Notes: generated by a model not told the origin, from the sequence alone. A stretch of DNA of 13,434 nucleotides from an uncultured bacterium (GCA_934845495.1 CAKWRB010000020.1:1-13434), one strand, 5' to 3'. Positions 1-9,479 are shown, counted from the first letter of the stretch. Program-made: numbers and translations.

Positions 1-1781
<1,781 letters not shown>

Positions 1782-1802
1782 CACAAAGGAGCGAAACCGC
1801 CT

Positions 1803-2519
1803 ATGACCGGAAGAGTACACTCCCTGGAGAGCTTTGGCTCGGTAGATGGACCGGGGATCCGATTTGTCGTATTCCTGCAGGGTTGTCCGCTGCGGTGTGC
1901 CTACTGCCATAACCCCGACTCCTGGACCATCAACGCCGGGACCGAGATGGAGGCAGAAGAGCTGTTCCGGAAGATCCGTCGGTACAAGGCCTACTTTGGC
2001 GAGCAGGGCGGCGTAACCGTCTCCGGCGGAGAAGCCCTGCTGCAGCCGGAGTTTGTTACCGAGCTGTTCCGGCTCTGCCATGCCGATGGCATCAACACCT
2101 GCCTGGATACCAGCGGATGTCTGCTGGACGAGCGGGTGATGGCTCTGCTGGACGAGACAGATACCGTGCTGCTGGACATCAAGATGACCACCGAGGAGGA
2201 CTACCGGGAGTACATCGGCGGCAGCCTCCGCCGGACGATGGAGTTCCTGCAGGAGCTGCACCGCCGGAAGATCCGCACCTGGATCCGCCAGGTCATCGTG
2301 GAGGGCTTCAACGACACCGAGGAGAACATTGCCCGGCTGAACGAGCTCATTGCACCCTACGAGAATATCGAACGGGTGGAGCTGCTGCCCTTCCACACTA
2401 TGTGCCGCCCCAAGTATGAAAAACTGGGGATCGAGTTCCGGTTCGGAACTTACCCGGATACCAAGTCGGCCACAGTAGAGCGCCTGCAGAAGCTCATCAA
2501 GCTCCCAAGCGAACAATAA
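1803..2519 (+). CDS. pflA: Pyruvate formate-lyase activating enzyme (radical SAM)
   Basis: This enzyme uses S-adenosylmethionine and a [4Fe-4S] cluster to abstract hydrogen from the PFL glycine and so activate PflB. The product is 238 aa, close to the E. coli enzyme (246 aa). The radical-SAM cluster motif Cx3Cx2C is seen as CPLRCAYC at residues 28-35. The SAM-binding motif SGGEALLQ is at about 74-81. The N-terminus (GRVHSLESFGSVDGPGIRFVVFLQGC) has the PFL-activase form. The start at 1803 is chosen because AAAGGAG (1785-1791) sits at normal spacing upstream and the ORF begins there. It lies 21 nt after pflB and its stop is followed at once by a strong terminator, so it ends the operon. Confidence 0.97.
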   Translation: MTGRVHSLESFGSVDGPGIRFVVFLQGCPLRCAYCHNPDSWTINAGTEMEAEELFRKIRRYKAYFGEQGGVTVSGGEALLQPEFVTELFRLCHADGINTCLDTSGCLLDERVMALLDETDTVLLDIKMTTEEDYREYIGGSLRRTMEFLQELHRRKIRTWIRQVIVEGFNDTEENIARLNELIAPYENIERVELLPFHTMCRPKYEKLGIEFRFGTYPDTKSATVERLQKLIKLPSEQ

Positions 2520-2522
2520 ATC

Positions 2523-2560
2523 AAAAAACGAGCCTTCCCGAAAGGGGAGGCTCGTTTTTT
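2523..2560. terminator. Bidirectional intrinsic terminator between pflA and the D,D-carboxypeptidase gene
   Basis: A 17-bp stem (with one G-U pair) and a GAAA loop are read directly from the sequence. The left arm starts with six A and the right arm ends with six T. Transcripts from either strand therefore end in a GC-rich hairpin followed by a U tract. It sits between two convergent genes, 3 nt after the pflA stop and 4 nt after the stop of the minus-strand unit, so it can serve both. Confidence 0.93.
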
Positions 2561-2564
2561 GCGC

Positions 2565-3494
2565 CTATTTGTCAGCGGTCCCGTTTCCGGAGCCGGACAG
2601 GTAGTTGGATTCGTCCATGGTTTTAAGGATTACTGATACATCCTCATAGCGGGAGGTGGTGGTGGAAGAGTCAAGGCTGCAGATTAAAAATTCTTTTCCG
2701 TGCTGGCGATACAGAACGATCAGATTGTAATCGTCCGATAGCGACCCGGTTTTGATTCCCAGCACATTTTCATTATAGTATTCCGAATCAGGGCCCAGGA
2801 AAGTGTTGGTGTTTTTCCAGGTTTGGGTGCTGCCATCTGGAAGGGTGGCAGTGTATCTGCTTTGGCAAATCGTATCCCGAAACCAGTCTTTTTCCAGAAG
2901 CCGGTCAGCGACGATTTTTAAGTCCAGCACAGTGGTGCGGGCCTCCAGATCGAATCCACTTGGGTCATAGAGGACGGTGTCGGAACAGACGATGCCGGTA
3001 AGATGTTCCTGTAGTCCGTGCATGAAGGCGGTGACTCGCTTCTCGGAAGTGGAAGCATCGGGTGCCAGAATCCCACCGCAGTAGTCTGCTACCACATATG
3101 CGGCATTGTTACCTGACGGTACCAGTATGGCGGCAAAAAGATTGTGCAGATAGTATTCTTGCTCGGTAATTCCGGCAGTAGAAGAGCCGGGCTTGGTCGT
3201 GGACAGGGCGTGAGGGCTTGCATGTACAATCTCGTTCAGATCAGCAATCTCATTGGCGTAGTCGATGACGAACAGCTTAGCTAAGCTGGCAGGCACACGG
3301 GATTCTGTTTCCCGTTTGGAGATGAAAATGCTGTCGTCCGAACAGTCAACCAGGATCAGGGACTTCCCGTCGTAGACATTCTGAAGCTCCGACCGATCCC
3401 GAAGTCAGTTCGCGGAAAAAACACCGGCAGCGGCGATGAGAATCAGCAGCAAACCTGCCCGCCAGATCTGGCGGCGGTGGGTGTTTCGTCTCAT
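2565..3494 (-). pseudogene. D-alanyl-D-alanine carboxypeptidase (peptidase S11, PBP5-like) interrupted by an in-frame TGA
   Basis: This family trims the terminal D-Ala from peptidoglycan stem peptides outside the membrane. From the ATG at 3494 the frame encodes a signal peptide (basic start, then LLLILIAAAGVFSAN), then TGA at 3407-3405 (codon 30). The same frame then continues without another stop to TAG at 2565. After the TGA come the pre-catalytic strand (SLILVDCSDDSIFISKRETE) and all three catalytic motifs. In full-frame numbering these are SxxK (SLAK, 70-73), SxN (SGN, 127-129) and KTG (248-250), the last preceded by the typical KNTNTFLG. With the TGA read through, the protein would be 309 residues. 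The only start inside the long ORF, GTG at 3296, has no ribosome site and would remove the export signal. ATG 3494 lies 2 nt after the cheY-like stop and has only a weak ribosome site, suggesting coupled translation. A recent nonsense mutation or a sequence error are the main readings. Confidence 0.82.
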
Positions 3495-3496
3495 AT

Positions 3497-3862
3497 CTAT
3501 TCAGCAAAGATAGAGTCCAGAGTTTTCAGTACCTCATCGGCTTCAAACGGTTTGTAGATAAAGCCCTTTGCGCCCAGAAGAGTAGCTTCCTGAATGGTCT
3601 CCTCATAGGCCAGGGAGGAAATCATCAGGATTTTTGCCTCCGGGTTTTCGGTCAGGATTTTACGGGCAGCTTCCAAGCCATCCATTTCCGGCATGAGAAT
3701 ATCCATGGTAATCAGGTCGGGCTTCAGGATCGGGTACTGGTCCACCGCTTCCTGTCCGTTCTGGCAGCAGGAAATAACTTTATACGGGGAATCCGATAGG
3801 ATGCGCTGCAGCTGCAACTGTGCTATTTTGGAATCGTCTACAACCATAATTGTTTTATCCAT
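3497..3862 (-). CDS. Single-domain CheY-like response regulator
   Basis: This is a stand-alone receiver domain of 121 aa with no output domain. It has the acidic pair D9-D10 in MVVDDSK, the phospho-acceptor D54 in ITMDILMPEMDG, the conserved Ser82 in ILMISS and the conserved Lys104 in YKPF, so it should accept a phosphoryl group. The start at 3862 is chosen because AAAGGAGC (3871-3878) sits 8 nt upstream. The longer frame to 3919 would add 19 residues that do not belong to a receiver fold. The gene follows the CheC/CheX-like phosphatase gene by 35 nt and precedes the carboxypeptidase gene by 2 nt, so all appear co-transcribed. No histidine kinase is in the window, so the phosphodonor is unknown. 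The naming as cheY is by fold only. Confidence 0.92.
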   Translation of the reverse strand: MDKTIMVVDDSKIAQLQLQRILSDSPYKVISCCQNGQEAVDQYPILKPDLITMDILMPEMDGLEAARKILTENPEAKILMISSLAYEETIQEATLLGAKGFIYKPFEADEVLKTLDSIFAE

Positions 3863-3897
3863 GTTATACTGCTCCTTTAATTTGATTATTTTTTGGA

Positions 3898-4395
3898 TTA
3901 TTTTAGGGCACACTTGCAATCCGAGGGGTTATCGCTTTTGGGTGACGATAGAGCCAGGATCAGTGTGATTCCCTCATTGTTTTCGTCAATGTACTGGGAG
4001 GTGCTGCAGAATCCTGTACAGCTGCTGGGAATGTTGCATCTCCCATGGAATACGGGGGTGCTGAAGCAGGCGGGTCGGTGGATCAGGGAAGATACCTGAC
4101 CGATCAGCCGTCCACAGATCACATTCAGGTACTCTTTGGCAGCTTCTGACATATCCTCTTCGGTAATGTCGGGTTCCTGAAAAATCCTTTGCGCCAGGCG
4201 CCTGAAGAAACAGTGACTTGCAAACAGGGCAAGGCTCAAATCGCAGTTTCCTTCAAATTTTGTGCTGACACAGTAGAGATCGCCTGGTGGACAGTGTGGA
4301 AAGTGGCGGATCCGATTCCCTGTCATTTTTTCTGTGACAAGAAAGATGATCCGGTTCAGCGCCTCCTGTATTTCTTGGTATGCAAATGAGTCCAC
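3898..4395 (-). CDS. CheC/CheX/FliY-type receiver phosphatase, cysteine-rich
   Basis: This is probably a phosphatase for the CheY-like protein encoded just downstream. The helix AAKEYLNVICGRLIG holds the family signature ExxN (E88, N91), and the Pro expected 23 residues later is present (P114), as in the CheC/CheX/FliY consensus. I place the start at GTG 4395, giving 165 aa, close to the ~150-160 aa of CheX. Its AGGGGGG box (4401-4407) is at good spacing and the gap from the preceding stop is 10 nt. An ATG at 4443 or 4437 would lie inside the upstream gene and add 14-16 residues without a clear ribosome site. The protein has 11 cysteines, several clustered between residues 110 and 130, plus a CxC near the end, which is unusual for this family. 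Overall similarity to known CheX is weak, so the name rests mainly on the motif and the neighbour. Confidence 0.7.
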   Translation of the reverse strand: MDSFAYQEIQEALNRIIFLVTEKMTGNRIRHFPHCPPGDLYCVSTKFEGNCDLSLALFASHCFFRRLAQRIFQEPDITEEDMSEAAKEYLNVICGRLIGQVSSLIHRPACFSTPVFHGRCNIPSSCTGFCSTSQYIDENNEGITLILALSSPKSDNPSDCKCALK

Positions 4396-4405
4396 AATAT
4401 CCCCC

Positions 4406-6070
4406 CTATCTGGACTCAGCAAGGCTGATGCTGCCATCGCCATTCACGCTGATTGTGCAATTTATTTTCTCTCTGTCAATTTCGATCGACCGGTCACCAA
4501 TCACAATGCAGCCTCCCGGATAAATCCGATCACATACCAGTGGATGGGCATCCTTTAGGTTGGAAGGGAACTGGTCGGCTTGTGCCTCCTTCTGGAGCTT
4601 GTTGAGCTTCATCTGGACAACATACTGATTCAGGCGCAGCTTGGAGAGTGCAGCCTTGGTTTCCGCTGTTTCCGGCTGTTCGGAAAGCTGCTGGATGCTC
4701 TCGTTGATAACCTCCAGTTCGGAGATGATCTCCTTGCGGTCGGACATATCATAAGGAGATCCGCCAATGGTGATTTTGGTGTGAACAGCTGCCTTGGACC
4801 CGATGATCCGGGCCGATACCCCGCCGGAACAATGGATAGAGCCGGAGACGATGGCTCCCGGCCCGGTGCGGGCGGTTACAGTGCCATTGGAATAGACGCG
4901 GCAGTCTACGATGCAGTTGGCCTGTACCGACTCCCGGGCATAGATGGTGCAGCGTTCCAGATAGCCGGCATAGACGCTTTTATGAGCGCGCACAACCGAG
5001 TTGCCCAGCCCTTGGATGCCATCCTGGACGATGATGTTTTCGCCGGCTTCGATGGTGCAGTCCTGGACCACACCATCGATCAGGATCGATCCGGTGGCGC
5101 GGATGGACACACCGGGGCCGATATCCCCATGAATGTGAATATCACCCAGGAACTTGATATCCTCTTCTTCCGGGTCCGATCCGGGATGGACATCCAGAAC
5201 CGACTTGACCTGGAAACTGTCACCAACAAAATCCACGCGCCCCGCTGTCTGCGCAATGAGGTACCTCCCATTTTCCGAAAGGCAGGTATTGCGTCCCATG
5301 GGGATTTTGGCAGGCTGGCCATCCCGGGGCGGCGGAAGAAGCAAGTTTCGTGTGACAGTGATGCCGGAGTGCCCGCTTGTAGGCGGTACAATTTCACAGA
5401 TCACGCCGTTTTTCTGAATTCTTTTACTCAGATTCAGCCGTGCAAAGTCCACATGGCGCAGTTCGGTATCTTCGATGGCGGAGTAGATCTCCTGCTGGTA
5501 CAGCTCCACGATATATCCATCGGTGCCATCGACCGGTTCGGTCCCGCAGGCCGCCAGATAGAAGTGGAAGTAGCGGTTTTCCCGGTCTGCGAGAGAGTGG
5601 ATAAACTCCAGGTCCAGCCCGTAGGTGATCCCATGGTCGATGAGGAGCTGTATGATCTTGGAACTGGTCAGAACCCGTCCATTGCCGATGGAGGGCACCA
5701 GCAGGAAGAAGCCGAGCATCTCGTCCTCTGTGATATAGACAAAGATGTCCTCATCAAGGTTTGGCGGGTACCCTGCTTCCTGCAGTGCATACAGCTGCTT
5801 GAGTCTGGCGGCTGCAAAATCGATGAGCTTTATCTTGATTTTTTCCGCATCATGAACCAGGGCCTCCTGCCGGAGTGAAGTGCAGGACACCAGAATGGCC
5901 GACTGGCTATCCTTGACATACGAAAGCCGGTAAAGATCGGCAACCGCATTGAATTTAGGGGGGAAGGCGATGGTGAAGGCGGTGCTGCTTGGCTCAGGCG
6001 GCTTGTAGTGGTTGGCATCGGGGGTGATGCCGCTTTGTTTTCTTGCAAAAAGAGTCTCCAATTTGTTCAT
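4406..6070 (-). CDS. FapA-like protein (DUF342, polymer-forming beta-helix domain)
   Basis: The product is 554 aa from ATG 6070 and begins MNKLETLFARK. Residues from about 307 to 430 form short repeats rich in Gly, Ile and Val (FLGDIHIHGDI, GVSIRATGSILIDG, SVYAGYLERCTIYA, AIVSGSIHCSGGVSARIIGS), the right-handed beta-helix typical of FapA/DUF342. About 441-497 is a charged, Leu-rich segment likely to be coiled coil, as is usual after the helix. The first ~140 residues are not recognisable to me. The frame stays open to 6253, but the predicted promoter (6144-6172) lies inside that extension, so the longer start is rejected. In Vibrio a FapA protein influences flagellar assembly and pole signalling; here no flagellar gene is seen. 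It is the first gene of a unit with the phosphatase and receiver, so it may be an input, target or scaffold of that pair (inference). Confidence 0.85.
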   Translation of the reverse strand: MNKLETLFARKQSGITPDANHYKPPEPSSTAFTIAFPPKFNAVADLYRLSYVKDSQSAILVSCTSLRQEALVHDAEKIKIKLIDFAAARLKQLYALQEAGYPPNLDEDIFVYITEDEMLGFFLLVPSIGNGRVLTSSKIIQLLIDHGITYGLDLEFIHSLADRENRYFHFYLAACGTEPVDGTDGYIVELYQQEIYSAIEDTELRHVDFARLNLSKRIQKNGVICEIVPPTSGHSGITVTRNLLLPPPRDGQPAKIPMGRNTCLSENGRYLIAQTAGRVDFVGDSFQVKSVLDVHPGSDPEEEDIKFLGDIHIHGDIGPGVSIRATGSILIDGVVQDCTIEAGENIIVQDGIQGLGNSVVRAHKSVYAGYLERCTIYARESVQANCIVDCRVYSNGTVTARTGPGAIVSGSIHCSGGVSARIIGSKAAVHTKITIGGSPYDMSDRKEIISELEVINESIQQLSEQPETAETKAALSKLRLNQYVVQMKLNKLQKEAQADQFPSNLKDAHPLVCDRIYPGGCIVIGDRSIEIDREKINCTISVNGDGSISLAESR

Positions 6071-6143
6071 GCTATGGTTCAATCCCTTCTTTGTGCCGAT
6101 AGAAAAAGAAAGACAGATCCAAGTGTGTGGATTGTTACAGATA

Positions 6144-6172
6144 ATTATACCAAAAATACAAGGAAAACTCAA
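6144..6172 (-). promoter_or_regulatory. Sigma-A-type promoter of the FapA-like/CheX-like/CheY-like/carboxypeptidase unit
   Basis: On the minus strand the -35 is TTGAGT (6172-6167), the spacer is 17 nt and the -10 is TATAAT (6149-6144), with TGG giving an extended -10. Transcription would start near 6137, leaving a leader of about 65 nt before ATG 6070. An imperfect inverted repeat with perfect 6-bp arms (ATGCTT/AAGCAT, 6186-6201) lies just upstream of the -35. Confidence 0.85.
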
Positions 6173-6234
6173 GTTATGTTCTACTATGCTTACAAAAGCA
6201 TGCGAAATGGGGGATTTCCAGCTTCCAGAACAGT

Positions 6235-6267
6235 AAAAAAGTGGCATTGCCATGAAGGCGATGCCAC
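6235..6267 (-). terminator. Intrinsic terminator after the MetH-like gene
   Basis: On the minus strand an 11-bp stem (arms 6257-6267 and 6241-6251, one G-U pair, 5-nt loop) is followed directly by six T (6240-6235). It begins 9 nt after the stop of the gene at 6277 and closes the ddl-to-MetH-like unit before the next promoter. Confidence 0.88.
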
Positions 6268-6276
6268 TGAAAAGTG

Positions 6277-7329
6277 CTAAACCACAACAGCCCCGTATCC
6301 CTTTGCCAGGGTATACAGTTCCGAATCAGACAGCTCGGATTGAAGGTCCACAAAGGCCCGGCCGTTGTACTCCATCAGGGCCATCTCCAGCGCCACCTCG
6401 TGATGGGAGCAGATGCACACCGGCAGGCGGATCATGTGGGCATTTTCCGCAAAGTTTTCGGCGTCCTCGGGAGAGTCCACATAGACGGTGAGGACATCGC
6501 AGCCCTGGGATTCAGCCTCCAGGATATCCGCGCCCATATCGTACTGGCAGGAGATGGGCTCGCAGAAGGAGAGGTCATCTGGTTGGAGGTAAAAGACCTC
6601 GGCTTCGCAGGCCATGAACAGGGTTTCCTCGTCCCGCTCGATCACCCGGTCGGTGGGGCGGAACTCGGCCAGGGCCTGTTCGGCGGCAGCCAGCTGGGCA
6701 TCGTCGATGGCATTGCCCAGCAGGAACAGGTCTCCGCCGGCCCGCAGTGCCTGCATGGCATGCACCTGGATCTCCTCCGGCTGGCGCCCCCGGGAGCGCA
6801 GCACCGGCATCAGCGGTACCTGTGCAAAGGCTGCATGCTGGCCCAGAATGCTCAGGGTGTCGATGCGGTCCCCGCTGCAGCGGAACCCCACGGCAGAGGC
6901 CCCCAGATGCTGCACCGAGGCCAGGATCGAGGCAAAGGGAACCCCCTCCGGTGTTTCACCCTCATCGTCCAGTTCCACGCAGACCATTACCGGCAGGCCG
7001 GTCTGGCGGCCGCCCAGCACAGCAGCCCTTGCTTCAGCCACTGTGGTAACACCATCGGCCAGCAGCAGCCGGGCACCCAGCGCACGGAGTTCAAAGCCCT
7101 GCTCGGCATAGCCGGCAGAGAGATCCCGGATGCGCCGCGGTTCGTTGTCCTCATTGCAGAGCGGCAGACGGCGCAGCCGTCCGGCGATCCAACCGTCCGG
7201 GGCAGGGGCAAGTTCTTTCAGTTCCGGGGCATCCAGCACCCGGCAGACCGAATCGGGCCAGGAGGCAAGCGCCGAGGAGGCGCTCAGGATCCGGGGAAGT
7301 CCGTCCGGCAAAGGAGGGTAATCCTTCAT
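6277..7329 (-). CDS. Degenerate MetH-like protein (homocysteine methyltransferase-like domain plus partial pterin-binding-like domain)
   Basis: The product is 350 aa from ATG 7329, chosen because AAAGGA (7338-7343) sits 8 nt upstream; the GTG at 7335 is too close to it. Residues ~85-220 resemble the MetH/Hcy S-methyltransferase barrel: GARLLLADGVTTVAEARAAV, TGLPVMVCVELDDEGETPEG, LGASAVGFRCSGD. The first zinc Cys is kept (C151). The place of the usual GGCCGT motif reads FLLGNA (about 202-207), so the other two zinc cysteines are missing. Residues ~229-350 resemble the start of the MetH pterin domain (GADILEA, DVLTVYVDSPEDAE, a final LAKGYGAVVV) and then stop. No rest of the barrel and no cobalamin-binding domain follow. 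Homocysteine methylation by the normal zinc mechanism is unlikely. It may be a pseudo-enzyme or a partner of another MetH. It follows argS by 37 nt and ends the unit. Confidence 0.72.
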   Translation of the reverse strand: MKDYPPLPDGLPRILSASSALASWPDSVCRVLDAPELKELAPAPDGWIAGRLRRLPLCNEDNEPRRIRDLSAGYAEQGFELRALGARLLLADGVTTVAEARAAVLGGRQTGLPVMVCVELDDEGETPEGVPFASILASVQHLGASAVGFRCSGDRIDTLSILGQHAAFAQVPLMPVLRSRGRQPEEIQVHAMQALRAGGDLFLLGNAIDDAQLAAAEQALAEFRPTDRVIERDEETLFMACEAEVFYLQPDDLSFCEPISCQYDMGADILEAESQGCDVLTVYVDSPEDAENFAENAHMIRLPVCICSHHEVALEMALMEYNGRAFVDLQSELSDSELYTLAKGYGAVVV

Positions 7330-7366
7330 AGTCACAGTCCTTTCGATCAGACAGAAACAGATGGGC

Positions 7367-9049
7367 TTACATCGATTCCGGGGCGGTGATCTTCAGCAGT
7401 CCCAGAACATTTTCGATGACGGTGCGGGTGGCGATACACAGGGCCAGACGGGCCTGCATCAGAGATTCCTCTTCGCCCTTGACGCGGCAGGCGTTGTAGA
7501 ACTTGTGGAAGAGGGTGGCAATGTCGATGACATAGTGGGTCAGGCGGGCCGGGTCATAGTTCTTGGCGGCGCCGATGATCTCCTCCGGCAGGGTAGCCAG
7601 CTTGCGGATCAGTTCCTTTTCCTCTCCGGTGGCCAGCAGATCCAGTTCTGCAGCGGTCACAGCACGGGGAGAGATGCCCTCGGCAGCCAGGTTCTTGAGA
7701 ATGCTGCAGATCCGGGCATGGGCATACTGTACATAGTATACCGGGTTCTGGCTGGTTTCCTCCACAGCCAGATCCAGGTCGAAGTCCAGGGTGGAGTTGG
7801 GCTCCCGCATATTGAAGAAGAAGCGGGCGGCATCGATCGGGATCTCCTCCAGCAGGTCAGTGAGGGTGATGGCCTTGCCGGTGCGCTTGCTCATCTTGAA
7901 GGGCTGGCCGTCCTTCATCAGGCGAACCAGCTGCATCAGCACCACATCCAGCTTGCTGCCATCCAGACCAACGGCATCCATCGAGCCCTTCATACGGGCC
8001 ACATGGCCGTGGTGGTCGGCGCCCCAGACGTCGATGACGCGGTCAAAGCCGCGGACGGCAAACTTGTTGTAGTGGTAGGCAATGTCGGCGGTGAAGTAGG
8101 TGGGAATGCCGTTGGCACGCACCAGAACTTCGTCCTTCTCGGCGCCGAACTCGGTGGCCTTGTACCAGATGGCGCCATCCTTTTCGTAGGTCATGCCGCG
8201 GTCAGCAAGCAGCTTGACCACATCCATGACAGCACCGCTCTCGTGCAGGCTCTTCTCCGAGAACCACACATCGTACTGGATGCGGTACTTTTCCAGGTCC
8301 CGACGCAGCCCCTCCACATTGGCAGGCAGGGCATAGTCGATGAGGGCCTGGGTGCGCTCCTCCGAGGGGGCGTTCACATACTTGTCCCCGTGCAGGTCGG
8401 CAAATTCCTTGGCACGGACCTTGATGTCCTCACCCTGGTAGCCGTCTTCCGGGAACTCCACGGCGCCCTCGCCCAGGTAGAGCTGCAGGTAGCGGGCTTC
8501 CAGCGACTTGCCGAACTTGACGATCTGGTTGCCGGCATCGTTGATGTAGAACTCCCGGCATACCTCATACCCGGCAAAGTCCAGGGCGGAGGCCAGGCAG
8601 TCGCCGATGGCACCGCCGCGGGCATTGCCCATGTGCATCGGGCCGGTGGGGTTGGCGGATACAAACTCCACCATCACCTTCTTGCCCTGGCCGTAATCCG
8701 AGCGGCCGTAGTCTGCACCGCAGTCCAGCACGCTCTGTACGGCATCCGAGAACCAGTTCTGGCCCAGACGGAAGTTCAGGAAGCCGGGGCCGGCGGTTTC
8801 CGCCGAAACAAAGTAGCTGCCGGCAAAGTCCATGTTCTCCAGCAGGGCGGCGGCAATGTCCCGGGGGGCCTTGCCGGCATTCTTGGCGTTGACCATGGCG
8901 GCGTTGGAGGCAAAATCTCCGTGGGAGGTATCCTTGGGGATCTCGATGATGAAGTCCCGCATCTCCTTATCCGGGAACGCCTTGGCATAGGCGGTGCGGA
9001 TCAGGGTATCGAGCTGCTTTTGTGCGTCTGCGATCCGATTTGCTGTCAT
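7367..9049 (-). CDS. argS: Arginine--tRNA ligase
   Basis: This class Ia synthetase charges tRNA-Arg with arginine using ATP. The product is 560 aa, normal for ArgRS. The N-terminal additional domain is followed by the signature SANPTGPMHMGNARGG with HMGN at residues 139-142 (the HIGH motif), GADHHGHVARM near 345-355, and KMSKRTG at 385-391. The C-terminal part (ETSQNPVYYVQYAHARICSIL onward) is the DALR anticodon-binding domain. ATG 9049 is chosen because the preceding ORF stops at 9051, one base before it, and AAGGAGAG (9061-9068) lies inside that ORF. The longer frame to 9094 adds 15 residues without support. The ywiB-argS order is also known in Bacillus subtilis. The overlap-like junction indicates translational coupling. 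Confidence 0.98.
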   Translation of the reverse strand: MTANRIADAQKQLDTLIRTAYAKAFPDKEMRDFIIEIPKDTSHGDFASNAAMVNAKNAGKAPRDIAAALLENMDFAGSYFVSAETAGPGFLNFRLGQNWFSDAVQSVLDCGADYGRSDYGQGKKVMVEFVSANPTGPMHMGNARGGAIGDCLASALDFAGYEVCREFYINDAGNQIVKFGKSLEARYLQLYLGEGAVEFPEDGYQGEDIKVRAKEFADLHGDKYVNAPSEERTQALIDYALPANVEGLRRDLEKYRIQYDVWFSEKSLHESGAVMDVVKLLADRGMTYEKDGAIWYKATEFGAEKDEVLVRANGIPTYFTADIAYHYNKFAVRGFDRVIDVWGADHHGHVARMKGSMDAVGLDGSKLDVVLMQLVRLMKDGQPFKMSKRTGKAITLTDLLEEIPIDAARFFFNMREPNSTLDFDLDLAVEETSQNPVYYVQYAHARICSILKNLAAEGISPRAVTAAELDLLATGEEKELIRKLATLPEEIIGAAKNYDPARLTHYVIDIATLFHKFYNACRVKGEEESLMQARLALCIATRTVIENVLGLLKITAPESM

Positions 9050-9050
9050 G

Positions 9051-9479
9051 TTAATTTGCACTCTCCTTATATAGAATGGTGATATGATTTTCACTGATTA
9101 CCTGGCCATCCGGTGTGCCCATGCGGTAGTGCAGCACCAGCCGGCCGGCTGTATCTTCCTCCTCCAGCACAAGGCTCAGGCCCTCGCAGGCCAGCTCCAG
9201 GTCGCCGTAGGGTGTGTGATAGAGAAAGTCTGCCCATTCGCCCGGGCAGACCGGGATTTGCCCGGAGAATTCCCCGGTGCGCTGAATCAGGGCCTGTCCG
9301 CTCTCCGAAAGCCGGATCCGGGTCCGGCTGCTCTGATCCGGTTCGGGATAGGCCAGGGTGAGGCTGTCCCGCAGATGGGTCAGCTCCCCCTGGGCAAAGG
9401 TCCGGGTCTCGGTGCAGTCCCCGTCCTGGTCGATGCGGCTGATGAGCTCCAGCTCCACTGCTGTCCGGCGGGGGGTCAT
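9051..9479 (-). CDS. ywiB: DUF1934 (YwiB-like) family protein
   Basis: This small cytoplasmic protein of 142 aa has unknown biochemical role and a predicted calycin-like beta-barrel fold. The family pattern is visible as a charged first strand (VELELISRI), a central TRIRLSESGQALIQRTGEFSG, then YHTPYGDLELACEG (the most conserved part, TPYGxLEL) and a final long strand LVLHYRM...ISENHITILYKE. ATG 9479 overlaps the murI stop in an ATGA arrangement (9479-9476), and its own stop is one base from the argS start, so the three genes are tightly coupled. The conserved link to argS is known from Bacillus, where ywiB also precedes argS. No catalytic residue can be named. Confidence 0.85.
   Translation of the reverse strand: MTPRRTAVELELISRIDQDGDCTETRTFAQGELTHLRDSLTLAYPEPDQSSRTRIRLSESGQALIQRTGEFSGQIPVCPGEWADFLYHTPYGDLELACEGLSLVLEEEDTAGRLVLHYRMGTPDGQVISENHITILYKESAN

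Noticed and set aside
3405..3407. Reading the carboxypeptidase TGA as selenocysteine or by a variant code
   Set aside because: The position is a linker after a signal peptide with no catalytic need for selenocysteine. Other genes here end in TGA normally (murI), so a reassigned code is unlikely.
4580..5878. A 432-codon open frame on the + strand opposite the FapA-like gene
   Set aside because: The minus strand has the clear beta-helix protein, promoter and ribosome site. The + frame has no family features.
6071..6253. A 61-residue N-terminal extension of the FapA-like protein
   Set aside because: The predicted promoter sits inside it, and the added residues look like translated intergenic DNA.
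6274..7389. A 371-codon + strand frame opposite the MetH-like gene
   Set aside because: It overlaps the minus-strand terminator and argS end, has no family features, and is a shadow of the MetH-like gene.
7361..9082. A 573-codon open frame on the + strand opposite argS
   Set aside because: It mirrors argS almost exactly. ArgS has full family motifs, and the antisense product shows no recognisable family; it is a codon-bias shadow.
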